Counted from the first letter of the stretch, positions 44,372 through 56,051 are shown. The stretch: 64,000 nt of DNA from Aphrocallistes beatrix (GCA_963281255.1 OY725488.1:2331986-2395985); one strand, 5' to 3'. Program-made: numbers and translations. The notes: generated by a model not told the origin, from the sequence alone.

Positions 44372-45643
44372 CAGTCTGTAACATAATTATTGAGAATTTT
44401 TATAAATTCTTATTGAACCAATTTTAATAAATATCTCTCTTCTATAATTTACTCTCTATCAAAATTATCTTTATCTTCATTTTTCTTTGATGACGTCATC
44501 ATTTTCTTATTTTTTTGCATATTTAACTTTTATCTTTTTCCTGTCATTGATTTAGCTAGTAATACTGCCTACATGAGTCAAAAACTAAAGAGAACTCAAA
44601 TAGAAACACTATTGAACAACGGTTTATCTGTAAAGAGATATCACGGAAGTTGGGCGTAAGCGTTGCCACGGTTTATAGGATGAAATCTAGAAAACAAGAT
44701 AACATTGGTTTAGAACATCGTAAGGGTGCTGGGAGACCGTCTAAACTGAGATTATCTATCCGAAAAAGCATTTCCCAACAGATCAGACGTAAGCCTTATC
44801 TCTCTTTGCGTACTTTGGCTAATCTTGTCCCCGGGAAACCTTCTCATGAAACTGTCTGGCGAGCGATGAAAGACCTCGACTATACTAAAAACGACCAACA
44901 CCAACAGACCAATGGTGAGCGAGAAAAATCGGCTAGCGAGAGTTCAATGGGCAAAGAAGCATAAGTACCCAAAATAAGCATGGTATAAGACTGTTTATAC
45001 CGATGAAATGTCGATTTGGTTGTCTCGAGGAAGGATTAAAATGTGGACAAAATCCGACACAAATAGAACAGCTCCAACGACTAAACATACTCCAAAATTA
45101 ATGTTTGGGCAGGATTTTGCCCAATGGGGACGTTTCCTCTCTCCATCTTTACTGATAATATGAACAGCCAAATGTTTATTATCATCCTAGAAGGGCATCT
45201 GTTGGCCCAGGCTGAGGTCTTTCACCAAAATGAATGGCGTCTAGTCATGAATAATGACCCAAAACACATCTCGAAGGTTGTCAAGGAATTTTTGTCCCAA
45301 AATATCCCAAACCATCTACCATGGCCTTCGCAGAGCCCTGACCTCAACCCGATTGAGAACGTTTTCGGATGGGTTAAACGAGAACACATAAAACTAACTC
45401 CCAGGACAATTTCCGAACTGAGAGAAAAACTCGAGATCGTATGGTCGAACATAAACCCTGAATTTCTCAAGCCATACTGTGATTCCATGCCATGCAGGTG
45501 CCAGTTAGTGATGGAATCAGGCGGTTTTCCGATTAATTATTAGTTATTGGCATGTTGTTAACAATATATTCAAACGACTAGAAGATATTCGCATGAACGT
45601 TTTACAGCATTTTAATGATTCTCAATAATTATGTTACAGACGG
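44372..45643 (+). mobile_element. Tc1-like element
   Basis: CAGTCTGTAACATAATTATT...AATAATTATGTTACAGACGG ends, TA on both sides (44370-44371 and 45644-45645). The 1.27-kb length is normal for Tc1. One transposase gene in plus orientation, as below. Confidence 0.93.
44573..45543 (+). pseudogene. Tc1 transposase, frameshifted, second catalytic Asp changed
   Basis: The start at 44573 reads MSQKLKRTQIETLLNNGLSV. A paired-like helix-turn-helix domain follows in the next frame (LGVSVATVYRMKSRKQDNIG, then GAGRPSKLRLSIRKSISQQI). The core begins with KTVYTDEMSIWLSRGRIK (first Asp), shifts frame near 45110, and continues FPLSIFTDNMNSQMF, VMNNDPKHISKVVKEFL and WPSQSPDLNPIENVFGWVKR (Glu). In Tc1 relatives the block before PKH reads DND, and the catalytic Asp is the first of the two, 34 residues before the Glu; here it is Asn. 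About three frameshifts are needed overall. Inactive by frame and probably by active site. Confidence 0.9.
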
Positions 45644-45682
45644 TACAACCCTCCACTAATTCAATAATTTTACAATTTAGCC

Positions 45683-47450
45683 ATGGCTAGCAGTGCTAAA
45701 AAGAGAAAATACTTGGATGATTATATCAAGTAGGGATTTATCTTCACCTGCCTAGATAGTGCTGAAGTACCACAATGTGTCGTTTGTTATAAACTCTGAG
45801 TAATGATGCAATGCGTCCTACATGATTGTAGAGACATTTGAATACTAATCATCCAGAGTTGGTTGACAAACCTAAAATTTATTTCGTTGCAAAGCTGTCA
45901 TCTTTGAAATGGAATTGGACACTAGTGGTGATTTTCGTCGCGATTCAGCTGGTATATTGGAAGCATCATACGAAATTTCACTATTAATTGCGAGAGGAAA
46001 ATGCCACACATCATCGGTGAATCCCTATTGAAGCCTTGTATTCTGAGTGCAGCAAAGTTGGTTCTTGGAGAGGAGAGCGCCAAAAAATTATCCTAAATTT
46101 CTCTGTCCGACTCTACTGTCAAGCTTCGGATTGATGAATTAGCAGATGATATAAAAGTCCAGGTAGTAGAGAAGGTCAAACATTCGCCATTCTTTCCTAT
46201 CCAATGTGACGAGACAACGTATGCATCTCAATGTTCTCAGTTACTTGTTTATGTACGTTTCATTGGAAAAGAAACTGGAGGAAGAGATGTTATTTTGTTA
46301 CCAACTAGAAACATCTACAAAGGCTGATGATATTCTTGCAGTGTTATCCAATTTCTTTGATAATGAAAACAATCTTTCTTGGGATAAATTAGTTGGTATC
46401 TGTACGGATGGAGTTCCTGCGATGATTGGTTCGCGTTCTAGGTTTATTACTAAAGTCATAAAGAAAAATTCTTTGGCTGTGGGAACCCACTGCATCATTC
46501 ATCGCAAAGCACTGGCCGCAAAGACCCTCCCTGTAGAACTGATGGATTTACTGAATGCTGTGATCAAGATTGTAAATATCATAAAGACAAATGCTCTGAA
46601 CACTCGATTGTTCGCACAGCTGTGTCGTGAATAGAAACAGACCATGAAACATTATAATTCCACACGAATGTCCGCTGGATATCAAAAGGAAACATGTTGG
46701 AAATGTTTTCTGAGTTGAAAGATGAGGTGGAGGTATTTCTTGAAATCAGATGAAGTTTGACCTACTTGCACTTTTACATTCAAAAGACTTTGGGTTGTCT
46801 TTAGCCTACCTTGTTGACATATTTGAGGCGTTGAACACACTTAACTGCAAGCTGCAAGGTAGAAAAAGCACTATCATTTGTCATTACGATGCCATTCGTG
46901 CCTTCATCGCAAAGCTGGATTTGTGGAGGTATCGAATTTTGAACAAAAATACAGCATCATTCCCACACCTTGATGAAGCACTCAAAGGTAAAGAGCTGAG
47001 TGAGAACCTCCATGAATCAATTCAAACACATCTTGACATCCTTAGAAATGAATTCCTTTGATTTTCCCGGATATTCAAGAAGAGAGGCCAGAATGGAACT
47101 GATCAGAAATCCTTTTCTCACAGATGTGGGGAATGTTCCTGAGGTCATGCAAGAAGAGTTTTGGGCATGAAGTATAACTCCTCTGCAATGGATGATTTTA
47201 ACAATCTACCATTAGAGAAGTTTTGGGTTAAATATTTGCCGGTGTACCAGGATCTCAGGTTGCTAGCATTGCGTGTCATTGTACGATTTTCTTGTTACTC
47301 TGTTAGACAGGATTATCAACATTAGTGCTCATAAAGACTAAGTATCGTAGCAGGATGGATGTAGAAGCTGACCTACGTTGTGCCCTCTCAGAAACAACAC
47401 CAAGGATTCAAAATATTGTTGCTAAAAAACAGATGCAACCATCACATTAA
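45683..47450 (+). pseudogene. hAT transposase (ZBED5-like), full-length remains
   Basis: The start at 45683 gives MASSAKKRKYLDDYIK and a stop, then VPQCVVCYKL (BED finger cysteines). The core is readable from ESLLKPCILSAAKLVLGEES (46020) through STVKLRIDELADDIKVQVVE, PIQCDETT (Asp/Glu region at 46195), CTDGVPAMIGSRSRFITKV (46400), GTHCIIHRKALAAKTLPVEL (46480), NTRLFAQLCRE, RKSTIICHYDAIRAFIAKLD (46870), to the end MDVEADLRCALSETTPRIQ with KKQMQPSH and a stop at 47450. Most domains survive in order with many stops and shifts. About 590 codons, the normal length. Confidence 0.9.
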
Positions 47451-49055
47451 ATACTTTACTCAATCAGTTAATCAGTTACTCGATTTATCAAAATAATTAA
47501 AATATGTACATTTAAGGATAGCGCCCTCGAAAAAACATATGATTTGGCTTACAGCATACGATGAAAATAGAGCAATAAGAGATGTTAAGCGTGGGCAGGT
47601 ATCTCAGTCTAGAAATACTTGCACATTCTAAACCGTTTTTGATTCTCATTTCTAGTTTTTGAGATAGTCTCTCAAAGTCTGTTTTTTTCGATTATCGCTA
47701 GCACATCTTAATGGTAGAAATCCGGCAACTCAAAAAATTATGACATACCAAGGAAACAAATGCTTCCAAAATCGAATCATAGATAGTTTATCATATTTTC
47801 CACTTCATAGGATCAAAAGAAAGTTAAATGACAAAAATTGTAAATTTTATCGGTGTTTGAAAAAGAGTGCCAAAAAAGGCAAAAGCGTCTTTTTTTTGGG
47901 AATCAGTAATAAAATCACCAAGTTATAAGATATCGAAAATAAAGTAGTCCTATGTTCATCGCCTAATGATATGGAACAACTAATGAAATTTTCAAACCTC
48001 TATCTCAAACCAAATTTTGACTTAAAATTTTGAAAAGACGGTCAATTTTGAATTTTAAAGTCCAGAGATATGTGATTTTAATGATACCGCCCTCGAAAAA
48101 CTTTTTAAAAAATTTTTTTTAATTGTTAATCCCATTGTATAACTGAGCGGTATTTCATTTGATTGTACTAGTTAGAAGGGAATTTATTTTTGATTTTTAT
48201 GAGTTAACACCTTAAAGTTTAGCGTTACTAAAAATTGAAAAATTATTGGAGGTTTTTGACGCATTCATCAATTAGTTTCTTACTTATTTGAAATTTTTTA
48301 ATGATATGGACCTCAAAGGTGTTTTGGCCCCATTGGAGATTATAAAACACAAAGATTTAGAGGAAAGGCCAAATACAATACAATCAAAATAGCTCAATAA
48401 GGGAATTCATTTATATAATGCTCGGGAAATCGCCTATTTGATATAAGATATTTAGCGATCATCGGATCAGAAATAAAATTCTGATCGTTTCAAAAAAAAA
48501 TTTGTAGGATCCGAAAATTTGTTCGTTAGATATCGCTTATTATAGGTAAATTCGGGCATAATATCTCTCTATAGTCCCGAAAGATGCCAATGTCATATCT
48601 TGAAAACTATTGAAGATAAAAATTATATTATAATCTTTAAAGAAAGGATATTTGAGAAAATATATAGGTTCCTCAAACATTCCTTTTTCAAAAAATAAAT
48701 ATTTCTCGACTTATCATTGCCTTCATTGTAATACAAATTCTATAGATAACTTTGAATATATTAGAAAATGCCGAATCTAATCATGAAAAATGTATCCAAA
48801 TCTGGCTATTATGCTAGATAATGAATACAATTGTCATTAATAATGTATACAGAAAAATTGGAGAACTTTTGATAATTATTTTGAAAGTTCTGGCATTGGA
48901 CCTCCCATATACGGTCCAAACCCCCGTTTAGAGTCTAAAAAGTGATACCTCTCTATCTCTGTAAATATAAGCCCAAATTCTTAGTTCTCACATCCTAATA
49001 TACTTTTTAGAAGCTCTTTATTCATTCTAAACTGATGGATTATACTTCGTAGTGC

Positions 49056-50077
49056 TGTTGTATGACGGTTTACTTACCATGACCATTTACTTACCTCTAT
49101 TACATGGACCAGGGATATATTCCAGCCATGACGGTTTACTTACCATCTTTGTTATGGCTTCACACTTTATACTTCCTATTACGCAACTACGTACATTTTA
49201 TTAGTATTCACATCGGAAACAATTAATTACTTAAACCCTGAGTTAAACATTATTAAGGATTATTTACTGTTAGCAGGATACATTTGATTTATTTGAAATA
49301 TAAATAATGAAAAGTCTAAAATAATCTAAAACATGGATTAAATAGTGACTATTAGTCTATAACAATTGCAACACTAAACTATATGAATTGTAAAAAGAAG
49401 AATATCGACACAATGTATGAGGTCGATCACTGGCTCATAGTGATAATCAGAGTGGTTAGCTAAATAAAGAGCTGGATTGCTGTACTTGTGTAGTCGGAAC
49501 AATATCTATACCACGTTGAATGGCATTCTTTTCTTCTGGGATGAGAGTGGAGATAAGATACGAATATGTCAACACTAAGCATTTTAGAAAAAAAGTTATT
49601 ATCTCAACATCTGTACCCCAGATCTTATCCGAATGCATTTGATAATTTTTCAAATAGTCCTAGGTGTATTAAGTTTTTCAAATTTTGTCTCCAAGTATCG
49701 GGAAACAAAACTTGCGACTTCTGTAACCATAAAGCGACAAATTCCCGCGCGAATTTTTCAAATTTATTATAATTCAAAATATCCATTATAATAATATTAG
49801 GGGAAAAGATATAGACATTATTCAATAGTAAATCGATAGAACAAAATTAATAAGACATTATGATAATATCCTATATCATGTTCCAAAATATTTTCCCGAA
49901 TGCACTTCATTTTCCTGAAATACATGTGAATACTAATAAAATGTAGTTGTGTAATAGGAAGTATAAAGTGTGAAGCCATAACAAAGATGGTAAGTAAACC
50001 GTCATGGCTGGAATATATCCCTGGTCCATGTAATAGAGGTAAGTAAATGGTCATGGTAAGTAAACCGTCATACAACA
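49056..50077 (-). mobile_element. Ginger-type element with 4-bp TSD GTGC
   Basis: Ends TGTTGTATGACGGTTTACTT and AAGTAAACCGTCATACAACA, with arms about 130 bp long. The flanks duplicate GTGC (49052-49055 and 50078-50081). Other T copies (near 55755 and 3620, reversed) keep the empty site cgtagtgctaggaat. TGT...ACA ends plus a 4-bp duplication match Ginger elements, which use a retro-type integrase. It carries a piece of OTU protease gene. Confidence 0.88.
49405..49653 (-). pseudogene. OTU-protease fragment inside the Ginger element
   Basis: The minus-strand text includes KIWGTDVEI (49640 region), then TYSYLISTLIPEEKNAIQRG, and after one frame change YHYEPVIDLIH (about 49430). These line up with IWATDVEVA and NHNHYEPVVRLMN of the larger gene at 50826-52520, in the same order and spacing. 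The N-terminal DGNCFF block is not found. This links the small element to that gene family. Confidence 0.7.
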
Positions 50078-50167
50078 GTGCTAAGAATATGAATTATTAT
50101 TCACAGTTATCTCAAAATATTCAGGGTTAGGGGCCACAAGGAAATTTGTGGATTTTCAGGGTACTGT

Positions 50168-50825
50168 TTCATCGTAACTTGACACACACCATGGATGTAC
50201 ACGATCTATCGTAACTTGACACACTTATCATGTTAAGTATGATGGTGAATATGTTGTTCAATTGTCATTAAACTAATCCCAAGATGGTTAATTCATCTTA
50301 AATTAAACAAACAGACAGGTATATTTAATTTGTCGTATTACTATAATATTAACAGTATTATAATCATAAATGTCTTTGAGTAATCCAGGTGCAGGTCCTG
50401 CTCCAGTCCAATGATAGTTTTAAAGTATGGATTTATAACGATAAACTGTGCCTTCTTGCTACTTTAGGTTGTCACTCTAAATGTCGGGAGCGTTTTGAAT
50501 TTGGCCCAATGCCCTCCTATAATTAAATCAGGATTCGCACGAAATCATTGATCGTCTGTGTCTATTCTGTTGCTTTGTAACTTGGACATCTGACTTATTT
50601 AGATTTCTATATAAGAAAAATATATTATATTTAGCATATTGTCCATATATTTAGTACATATATCCTAAAGCTAACTGTTCTAGGTTTCGACCCTCCATAG
50701 GTCATCATCAGTTACCCGGCTAGGGTAAGACCCAGAACTAGTCTGAGCCCCTATTGAAAAACAGGTGTTTTTTCCCCAATGAATCCCAAGCAGTTCCCTT
50801 GACTCGTCTTAGTTTGCGTGAATTC
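50168..50825. other. Unassigned sequence downstream of the OTU gene
   Basis: A direct repeat ATCGTAACTTGACACAC occurs at 50171-50187 and 50208-50224. The left edge is an abrupt break in the T-i sequence. No Ginger end was recognised here. Confidence 0.5.
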
Positions 50826-52520
50826 CTAAGGATTGTCGCTAGAGTCGTGTATCTTGATGGAGTCATATCCAGAGTTCATTAGGCGAACAACTGGCTCATA
50901 ATGGTTATGATTTAAATTTGAAATGTAAAGAGAAACAGTTTGAGGATCTCTAGCATGATCAATACAGCCAGAATATCTGTTCCAGGTATTTCTTTTCCAG
51001 AATTCGTTAACATTAAACTGTTCTGTAGAAATATAAACGTCCGAATTCAACATACAAGATATGGCCACCTCGACATCAGTTGCCCATATGCCATTCTCTG
51101 CCATTGCGGACTCCTTCAAATATGATATTGGAGACACATCCTTGCTGAATGTCCAAAGATATCGTTGGATTATTGATTTTCCATTCGTCACTATATACCT
51201 ACAGACTTCGGCTTCTGAGTTTGATATGATGGGCTTCAGTTCCTGATAGCATCTTAGATATGCATCTGAAAAAGCAATTACCATCTTTTCCAATTTTATC
51301 CGTTTGCATTGGAATGAATTTAGAAAGAAGCAAGCCGGTGAGTGTTTGTTGTTGTTCGAAAATTTCCATAAAACTTATTCCAAGCTGCAGACATTTCTCC
51401 CTTTGCCATTGCTCTGTAATAGGGTGAAAAAAGGGTCCTAATTTGGGCAGGGTTGGTAACTTGAATGGCAAGTTTTCAGTTTCTGAAGCAAATTTTCTGT
51501 TAATTAATTCCAGTTCAAGCTGTTCACAAATCTAGATAATAATATCCAATCATATAAACGTATATCAAACCTGAAACGACAACTGCACTTTGAATAACTT
51601 GAAATAGCTACTTACAACTGGGTATAAAACTTTGTGGGCATATTCAATACAATGTCGACTCTGAAGAGTGGGGTTTTCAAACATTTTAGCAAATGCTTCT
51701 TCTGCCCAATGCTGAAGTATCTCCATCATCTCTTCTCTCTATATAGAAACCAAATTCAAATTCAAATCCAATTCAAATTCAATTGTATTACAAACTGTCA
51801 CATACATTCAGAAATGCCTAATTCCTAACATAACAAACCATTTCGAAAGGAGTGACATCTTTGAGGACAGAAAACAAGACAGTGATAGTTGGACACATTT
51901 GTTTCTTCAGAGTAGTTTGAAGAGTTTCGTGTAGATCCGAAATAAACGATTTCTCTTTTAACTTATTGATTACATCCTCCTTTGAAATAGAATATAGTAA
52001 GTGTACAAATTAGAAATGGTTTTACTTGTCATAAGCCTTTTTTTTCAGAACGAATATAAGGATTAAAATAATTCCAAAAATATCGGTCGACAGCCCGATA
52101 GTGCAACTCCATAATAATCGATAAGGCATATATTGCATATATCTCATTTCTTAGAACCATGAGAAATACTGTGCAATAGTAATAAGTTATAATTTATTTT
52201 CATAATCACGGGATTAGATTTTGATAAGCTCAAAACTTACTTACAGAAAATTCAATTCATCCAGGATAGATTCTCGCGAAATGCCATAGATATACTGCTG
52301 AGATTCAGTTGCAGTCATAATCCATATTTGAAATATTTACATTTATATTTCCTGTATTAATTAGAATAATTATTTAACTTTTATAACCTTTGATCTCTTA
52401 CAAGTACTTTTAAATTGCGCCTCTATGTTCTTTCTTTTGCAAGGTTTAATCATTTTTGATGGAATTATTGAAATTTCTTCATTTAGTCCGGCTTTTCTCG
52501 TATTTTCAAGGAGTGGCTAC
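50826..52520 (-). pseudogene. OTU-like cysteine protease gene (Ginger-associated), multi-exon, broken
   Basis: OTU proteases are deubiquitinases found fused or linked to some Ginger integrases. Minus-strand exon-like blocks: IIPSKMIKPCKRKNIEAQFK (about 52470) ending at a GTAAGA; QYIYGISRESILDELNFL (52300) before GTAAGT; EKSFISDLHETLQTTLKKQM (51940); MMEILQHWAEEAFAKMFENP (51720) ending HKVLYPV|GTAAGT; PFKLPTLPKLGPFFHPITEQ (51470), then KIGKDGNCFFRCISKML with the OTU catalytic Asp and Cys (51290). A one-base frameshift near 51220 follows; the other frame continues AEVCRYIVTNGKSIIQRYLW, NGIWATDVEVA and NHNHYEPVV (catalytic His, about 50885) and stops at 50826. The three OTU residues are present, but the frame is broken. 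Confidence 0.75.
51750..51783. repeat. CAAATT hexamer repeat
   Basis: Short run of AAATTCAAATTC/CAATTCAAATT units, within an intron-like part of the OTU gene. Confidence 0.7.
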
Positions 52521-52622
52521 AAGTAGTAATGAAGTCATATAATGTATACACAGGAGTGTAGATAACTTTCTAGGACTGGGCCACTGGAGGAGGCTTACAT
52601 TCGCGTAAGGAGACAATTATTT

Positions 52623-52703
52623 CAGGGCTTTCCATGAGTCATTGAGTCGGACTCGATGACTCGATTTCTAAAGTTCATGAGTCTTAACTTATGAAAAGCC
52701 CTG
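52623..52703. mobile_element. Tiny hAT-type MITE (81 bp) with perfect 8-bp TSD
   Basis: CAGGGCTTTCCATGAGTC...ATGAAAAGCCCTG; duplication AATTATTT on both sides (52615-52622 and 52704-52711). GAGTC/GACTC words make the interior partly self-complementary. Confidence 0.9.
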
Positions 52704-52719
52704 AATTATTTTCTGCAAT

Positions 52720-53468
52720 TCATATACTAGTTTCTCTTGTACACGGGCCGAAATTTGTAACCGCGGCCCGCAACCAAATTATTCGGCCCGCAAGAAGCCC
52801 GCATAAATATTTTTGGCCCGCAAGAAGCCCGCATAAATATTTTTGCCCGCTTTGTAATTTATAAACTATAAACATATTAAGTAGACTAAATATTCATGTT
52901 TCAAAATATGCCAAGTCCTGCTCGATGAGCAGCAGCTATAAATTCTAACGAATTGACATATTTTGGTGAAAGAAGCGACCTTCGTGAGGTTAATTTTGAA
53001 AATTTATTCAACACGGTCCGGAGTTAAGATACGTTGGAGTTCAGGAACAGAATATATTTCAATGTTCACTTGTTCATTATCAACAAAAGACATCACGGAA
53101 GATTCGTAAATTAATATGATGATTTAAATTGGAATCAATATATTTGATTTTGAAACAGGGTATTTATATCTAATTATGTCTGTAATTTAATAGTTGTGGA
53201 GAGACAGGGAATCCTTTTATGGGAGTGAGTTTCTGCAAACACAAATAAGTGGAAACTAACAAAGTTCCATTTATGTAAGTATTCTATAATTGGTCCCTCG
53301 TGACAATTAAAAACATCGTCTCGGTTGTTGGTTGTCGCGGGGAGTCCTGCCAAGATTTCCAGCCCGCGGAGCCCGCAAACTATTATATTCGGCCCGCACG
53401 GCCCGCGGGCCGATAAGAAAAGTCGGCTCGCGGGCCTGCGGGCCGGGTCGGCCCGCGTGCAACTCTGA
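52720..53468. mobile_element. Probable hAT-type element with GGCCCGC-rich ends
   Basis: The right end GTCGGCCCGCGTGCAACTCTG and the left end CTTGTACACGGGCCGAAA are loosely inverted; flanks CTGCAATT (52712-52719) and ATGCAATT (53469-53476) fit an 8-bp duplication with one change. Both ends contain repeats of CGGCCCGCAAGAAGCCCGC or CGGCCCGCACGGCCCGCGGG. It splits the integrase frame at about 53470. Confidence 0.6.
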
Positions 53469-53469
53469 T

Positions 53470-54536
53470 GCAATTGTGACATAGCCAAAATCTAGGAGGC
53501 TTTGCCCCCTCTCTATATCCTTGAGTACAATATCTGATGTAATATTTGTGCATACCTCTTCATCACGTTGGTTAAACTTCTTGGAAAGATATTGGATAAG
53601 CAACATCACGTTTTGTGGCATCATTCATCGTAACTAAATGACTTTTAGTGACTGAATGTGCTTGAAATGGGCCAATGTATTTGAGTTGACTCTTGGTATT
53701 TGGGAGATTCTTATCTTTTTTGATGTTGCGGACTAGAAACATCTCTCCCTCGTGAATATCCGATCTAGAATACATTCATTTTACATTCTGAATACATTTC
53801 TAATGCACAAGTAGTAATTACCTGTTATTTTTCACTTTCTTATCATAAATACGTTTTTGTCTCGTCTGCTCGACTTTGACATTCAATCGAGCCTCTGATT
53901 CAATACCATGCCGAATAAAATCCATTTCATTTCCAATATCATCACCAACCTCAGTGGTATTGCTAAAAGGATCAACAAGAGAATCGCTATGAGTTGATTC
54001 ATCATCTGAGGATTGTTCCTGAGGATAGGTGCTGTACTTTTTACTTAGATTCAGCAGAGGAATTGCGTCACACTTGCAACCAAACATAATCTAGAAAGCC
54101 GAAAATTTTGTTGCCCTCTTGATCTTTGTGTTTGCGGCTATTACTGCAAATGGTAGTTTTGTGGGCCATGCGCCATCTGAAGTTTGACGAAGTTTCTCTA
54201 TTTTCCTACGGGTTATTATTATAATTTCACCTCTGCGACAGTTTTTGAATAACAAAATACGATCTTGAGGGCCAGATGATGTATTTTGTATCAAAGTGTT
54301 ACTAAAAGCGACACTCTCTCGAGCGACATATAGGTATCTGTATAATTATCATAAATTTCACTACTAAACACAATTATCTAAATAATTAGATGCGCAAGCG
54401 GTTAATTTCAAACCTCTTCAAAATCTTGTTGTGTGCCTCCACAAGACCATTACTTTGGGGATAGTAAGCACTGGTACGCCTGTTATCAACCCCTAGCTGT
54501 TGATGCAGATCTTTGAACTCCTGTAAATTGTATAAT
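53470..54536 (-). pseudogene. Retro-type integrase (Ginger-like), C-terminal half, broken
   Basis: The minus-strand block after an acceptor (TTTACAG at about 54530) reads FKDLHQQLGVDNRRTSAYYP, then QSNGLVEAHNKILKR: the end of an integrase catalytic core with its last acidic residue (Glu). An intron-like gap follows; then DGAWPTKLPFAVIAANTKIK and RATKFSAF, an in-frame TAG where relatives read 'spfeiMFG', and MFGCKCDAIPLLNLS. A linker with many acidic and serine residues (EQSSDDESTHSDSLVD) and VKVEQTRQKRIYDKKV precede the SH3-like C-terminal domain GEMFLVRNIKKDK, YIGPFQAHSVTKSHLVTM. The first part of the core and the zinc-binding domain are missing, cut off at about 54575 by family-T sequence. 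Confidence 0.8.
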
Positions 54537-54574
54537 TAATAATCGAATGAATTGGTCGATCATTCATATTCTTT

Positions 54575-55365
54575 CGACAATAAAAATTTCTGTATACATT
54601 GCTAGTGACTATTGCATTGTTTTTTGAGTATAATAGCTACTTTTTGGAACTTATTTCATGACAAGATTCGCCATTTTCTAATATATTCAAAGTTCTCCAT
54701 ATAATTTGTATTACAATAAAATCGATGATAAGTCAAGAAATATTTACTTTTTGACAAAGAGATGTTTGAGGAACCTCTATATTATCATATATATCCTTTC
54801 ATTTAAGATTATAATAGATTATATATCTTCAATAGTTTTTAAGGATTGACATCGAGCACTTTCGGGGCCATAGAGAGGTTTGATGTCCGAACTTTACCTA
54901 TAATGTACTATAACTTACGAACTAATGGTCGGATCTGATCAAATTTTTTTTTTAACTGTGCAGAATTCTTTTCTATACACAATAGCTAATCACAACGGCC
55001 ATTTCCCGAGCATTTTAGAAATGAAGTCCCTCATAAAGATATTTTTGATTGGATTTTAAGTGCCTCTTTTTCTAAATTCATCTGTTTTATAATATTTGAA
55101 GGGGCCAAAACCATTTTGAGGTTCAAATAATTGAAAAAATATCAGATAAGTTAGAAAATAATTGATGAATGCGCCGCAAAACCACGAATAACTTTCCGAT
55201 TTTTAGTACGACTGAGCTTTAGGTGCTCAGTTCATAAATATCAAAATAAATACCATCCAACAAGTACGATTAGATGGTAGACTACTCAATAATCCGATGG
55301 AATTAGCAATAAAGAATTTCACCATTTTTTTGAATGTCAGGCGATGTTTTTCGAGGGGGGTATCC
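54575..55365 (+). mobile_element. TTAA element (family T), copy T-j, right half
   Basis: Matches T3 from about 28365 to its right end (GAGGGGGGTATCC), followed by TTAA (55366-55369) that continues as aagatgtgctagc, an internal site of T2. T-j therefore inserted in T-i at an internal TTAA; its left half is gone. Confidence 0.8.
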
Positions 55366-56051
55366 TTAAGATGTGCTAGCGATAATCGAAAAAAACAGAC
55401 TTTGAGACACTGTATCTCAAAAATGGTTTGGAATGTTAATGTATTTCTTGACGGAGATACCTGCCCACGCTTAACATCTCTTATAGCTCTACTTTCATCG
55501 TATGCTGCAAGCCAAATCATATGATTTTTCGAGGGCGGTATCCTTATGTTTAGATGTTAAGAAGAATGTAAAATGAGTTATTAAAAATCAAGAAAAGCAT
55601 TCAAAGACATTTACTAGCATTTATACTGCTGATTTAGGTATATTCGAACCAAATATTTACATAAAATAGTAAAAGTAAACTCAAAATCCAAAATTTCCTT
55701 GAGGCCCCTAACCTCGAATATTTAGAGATAATTGAGAAAAATAATTCATATTCCTAGCACTACGAAGTATAATCCATCAGTTTAGAATAAATAAAGAGTT
55801 ACCAAAAAGTATATTAGGAAGTGAGAACTAAGAATTTGGGCTTATTTTTACAGAGATAGAGAGATATCTCTTTTTGGACCCTAAACGGAGGTTTTCGACC
55901 GAATATGGGAGGCCTAAGGCTAGAACTTTCAAAATATTTATCCAAAGTTCTCCAAATTTTATGTATACATTACTAACGACAATTGTGTTCATTATTTAGC
56001 ATAATAGCCACATTTGGATACATTTTTCATGATTAGATTCGGCATTTTCAG

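Larger units (their letters stand above)
42130..47511 (+). mobile_element. ZBED-type hAT, left end to transposase, heavily interrupted
   Basis: The left end CAGAGGTTCTGAAACTGGG is followed by G-rich GGGGGGGCG text, as at 30801. A pogo (42267-44199) and a Tc1 (44372-45643) have inserted between this end and the transposase at 45683. The right inverted repeat is absent, because a TTAA element begins at 47512. Linking the left end to this transposase is an inference from order and type. Confidence 0.6.
48082..55543 (+). mobile_element. TTAA element (family T), inner copy T-i, with large replaced middle
   Basis: Left end TGATACCGCCCTCGAAAAA after TTAA (48078-48081); right end TTTTTCGAGGGCGGTATCC followed by TTAT (55544-55547, one change from TTAA). 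Its left part (to 50167) and right part (55366-55543) are in T2 order. Between them lie an integrase/OTU gene and the right half of a further family member (54575-55365). Confidence 0.75.
47516..56048 (-). mobile_element. TTAA element (family T), outer copy T-o, split and truncated
   Basis: Starts GGATAGCGCCCTCGAAAAA after TTAA (47512-47515) and runs to 48077 in the orientation opposite to T2. It resumes at 55548 (gtttagatgttaag) and runs to 56048, still reversed, where it is cut by the Gypsy fragment. In T2 these two segments are joined by ...gatttTTAAgtttagatg..., so another family member (T-i) inserted at that internal TTAA. Confidence 0.8.

Noticed and set aside
49056..50077. Reading the duplication of this element as 6-bp AGTGCT
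   Set aside because: Ends taken as GTTGTATG would give AGTGCT, but ends TGTTGTATG...CATACAACA with GTGC fit the empty site equally well and match the known TGT...ACA ends and 4-bp duplication of Ginger elements.
53174..53488. Frame with RPGPQAREP-like translation
   Set aside because: Derived from GGCCCGC repeats at the end of the hAT-type element at 52720-53468.
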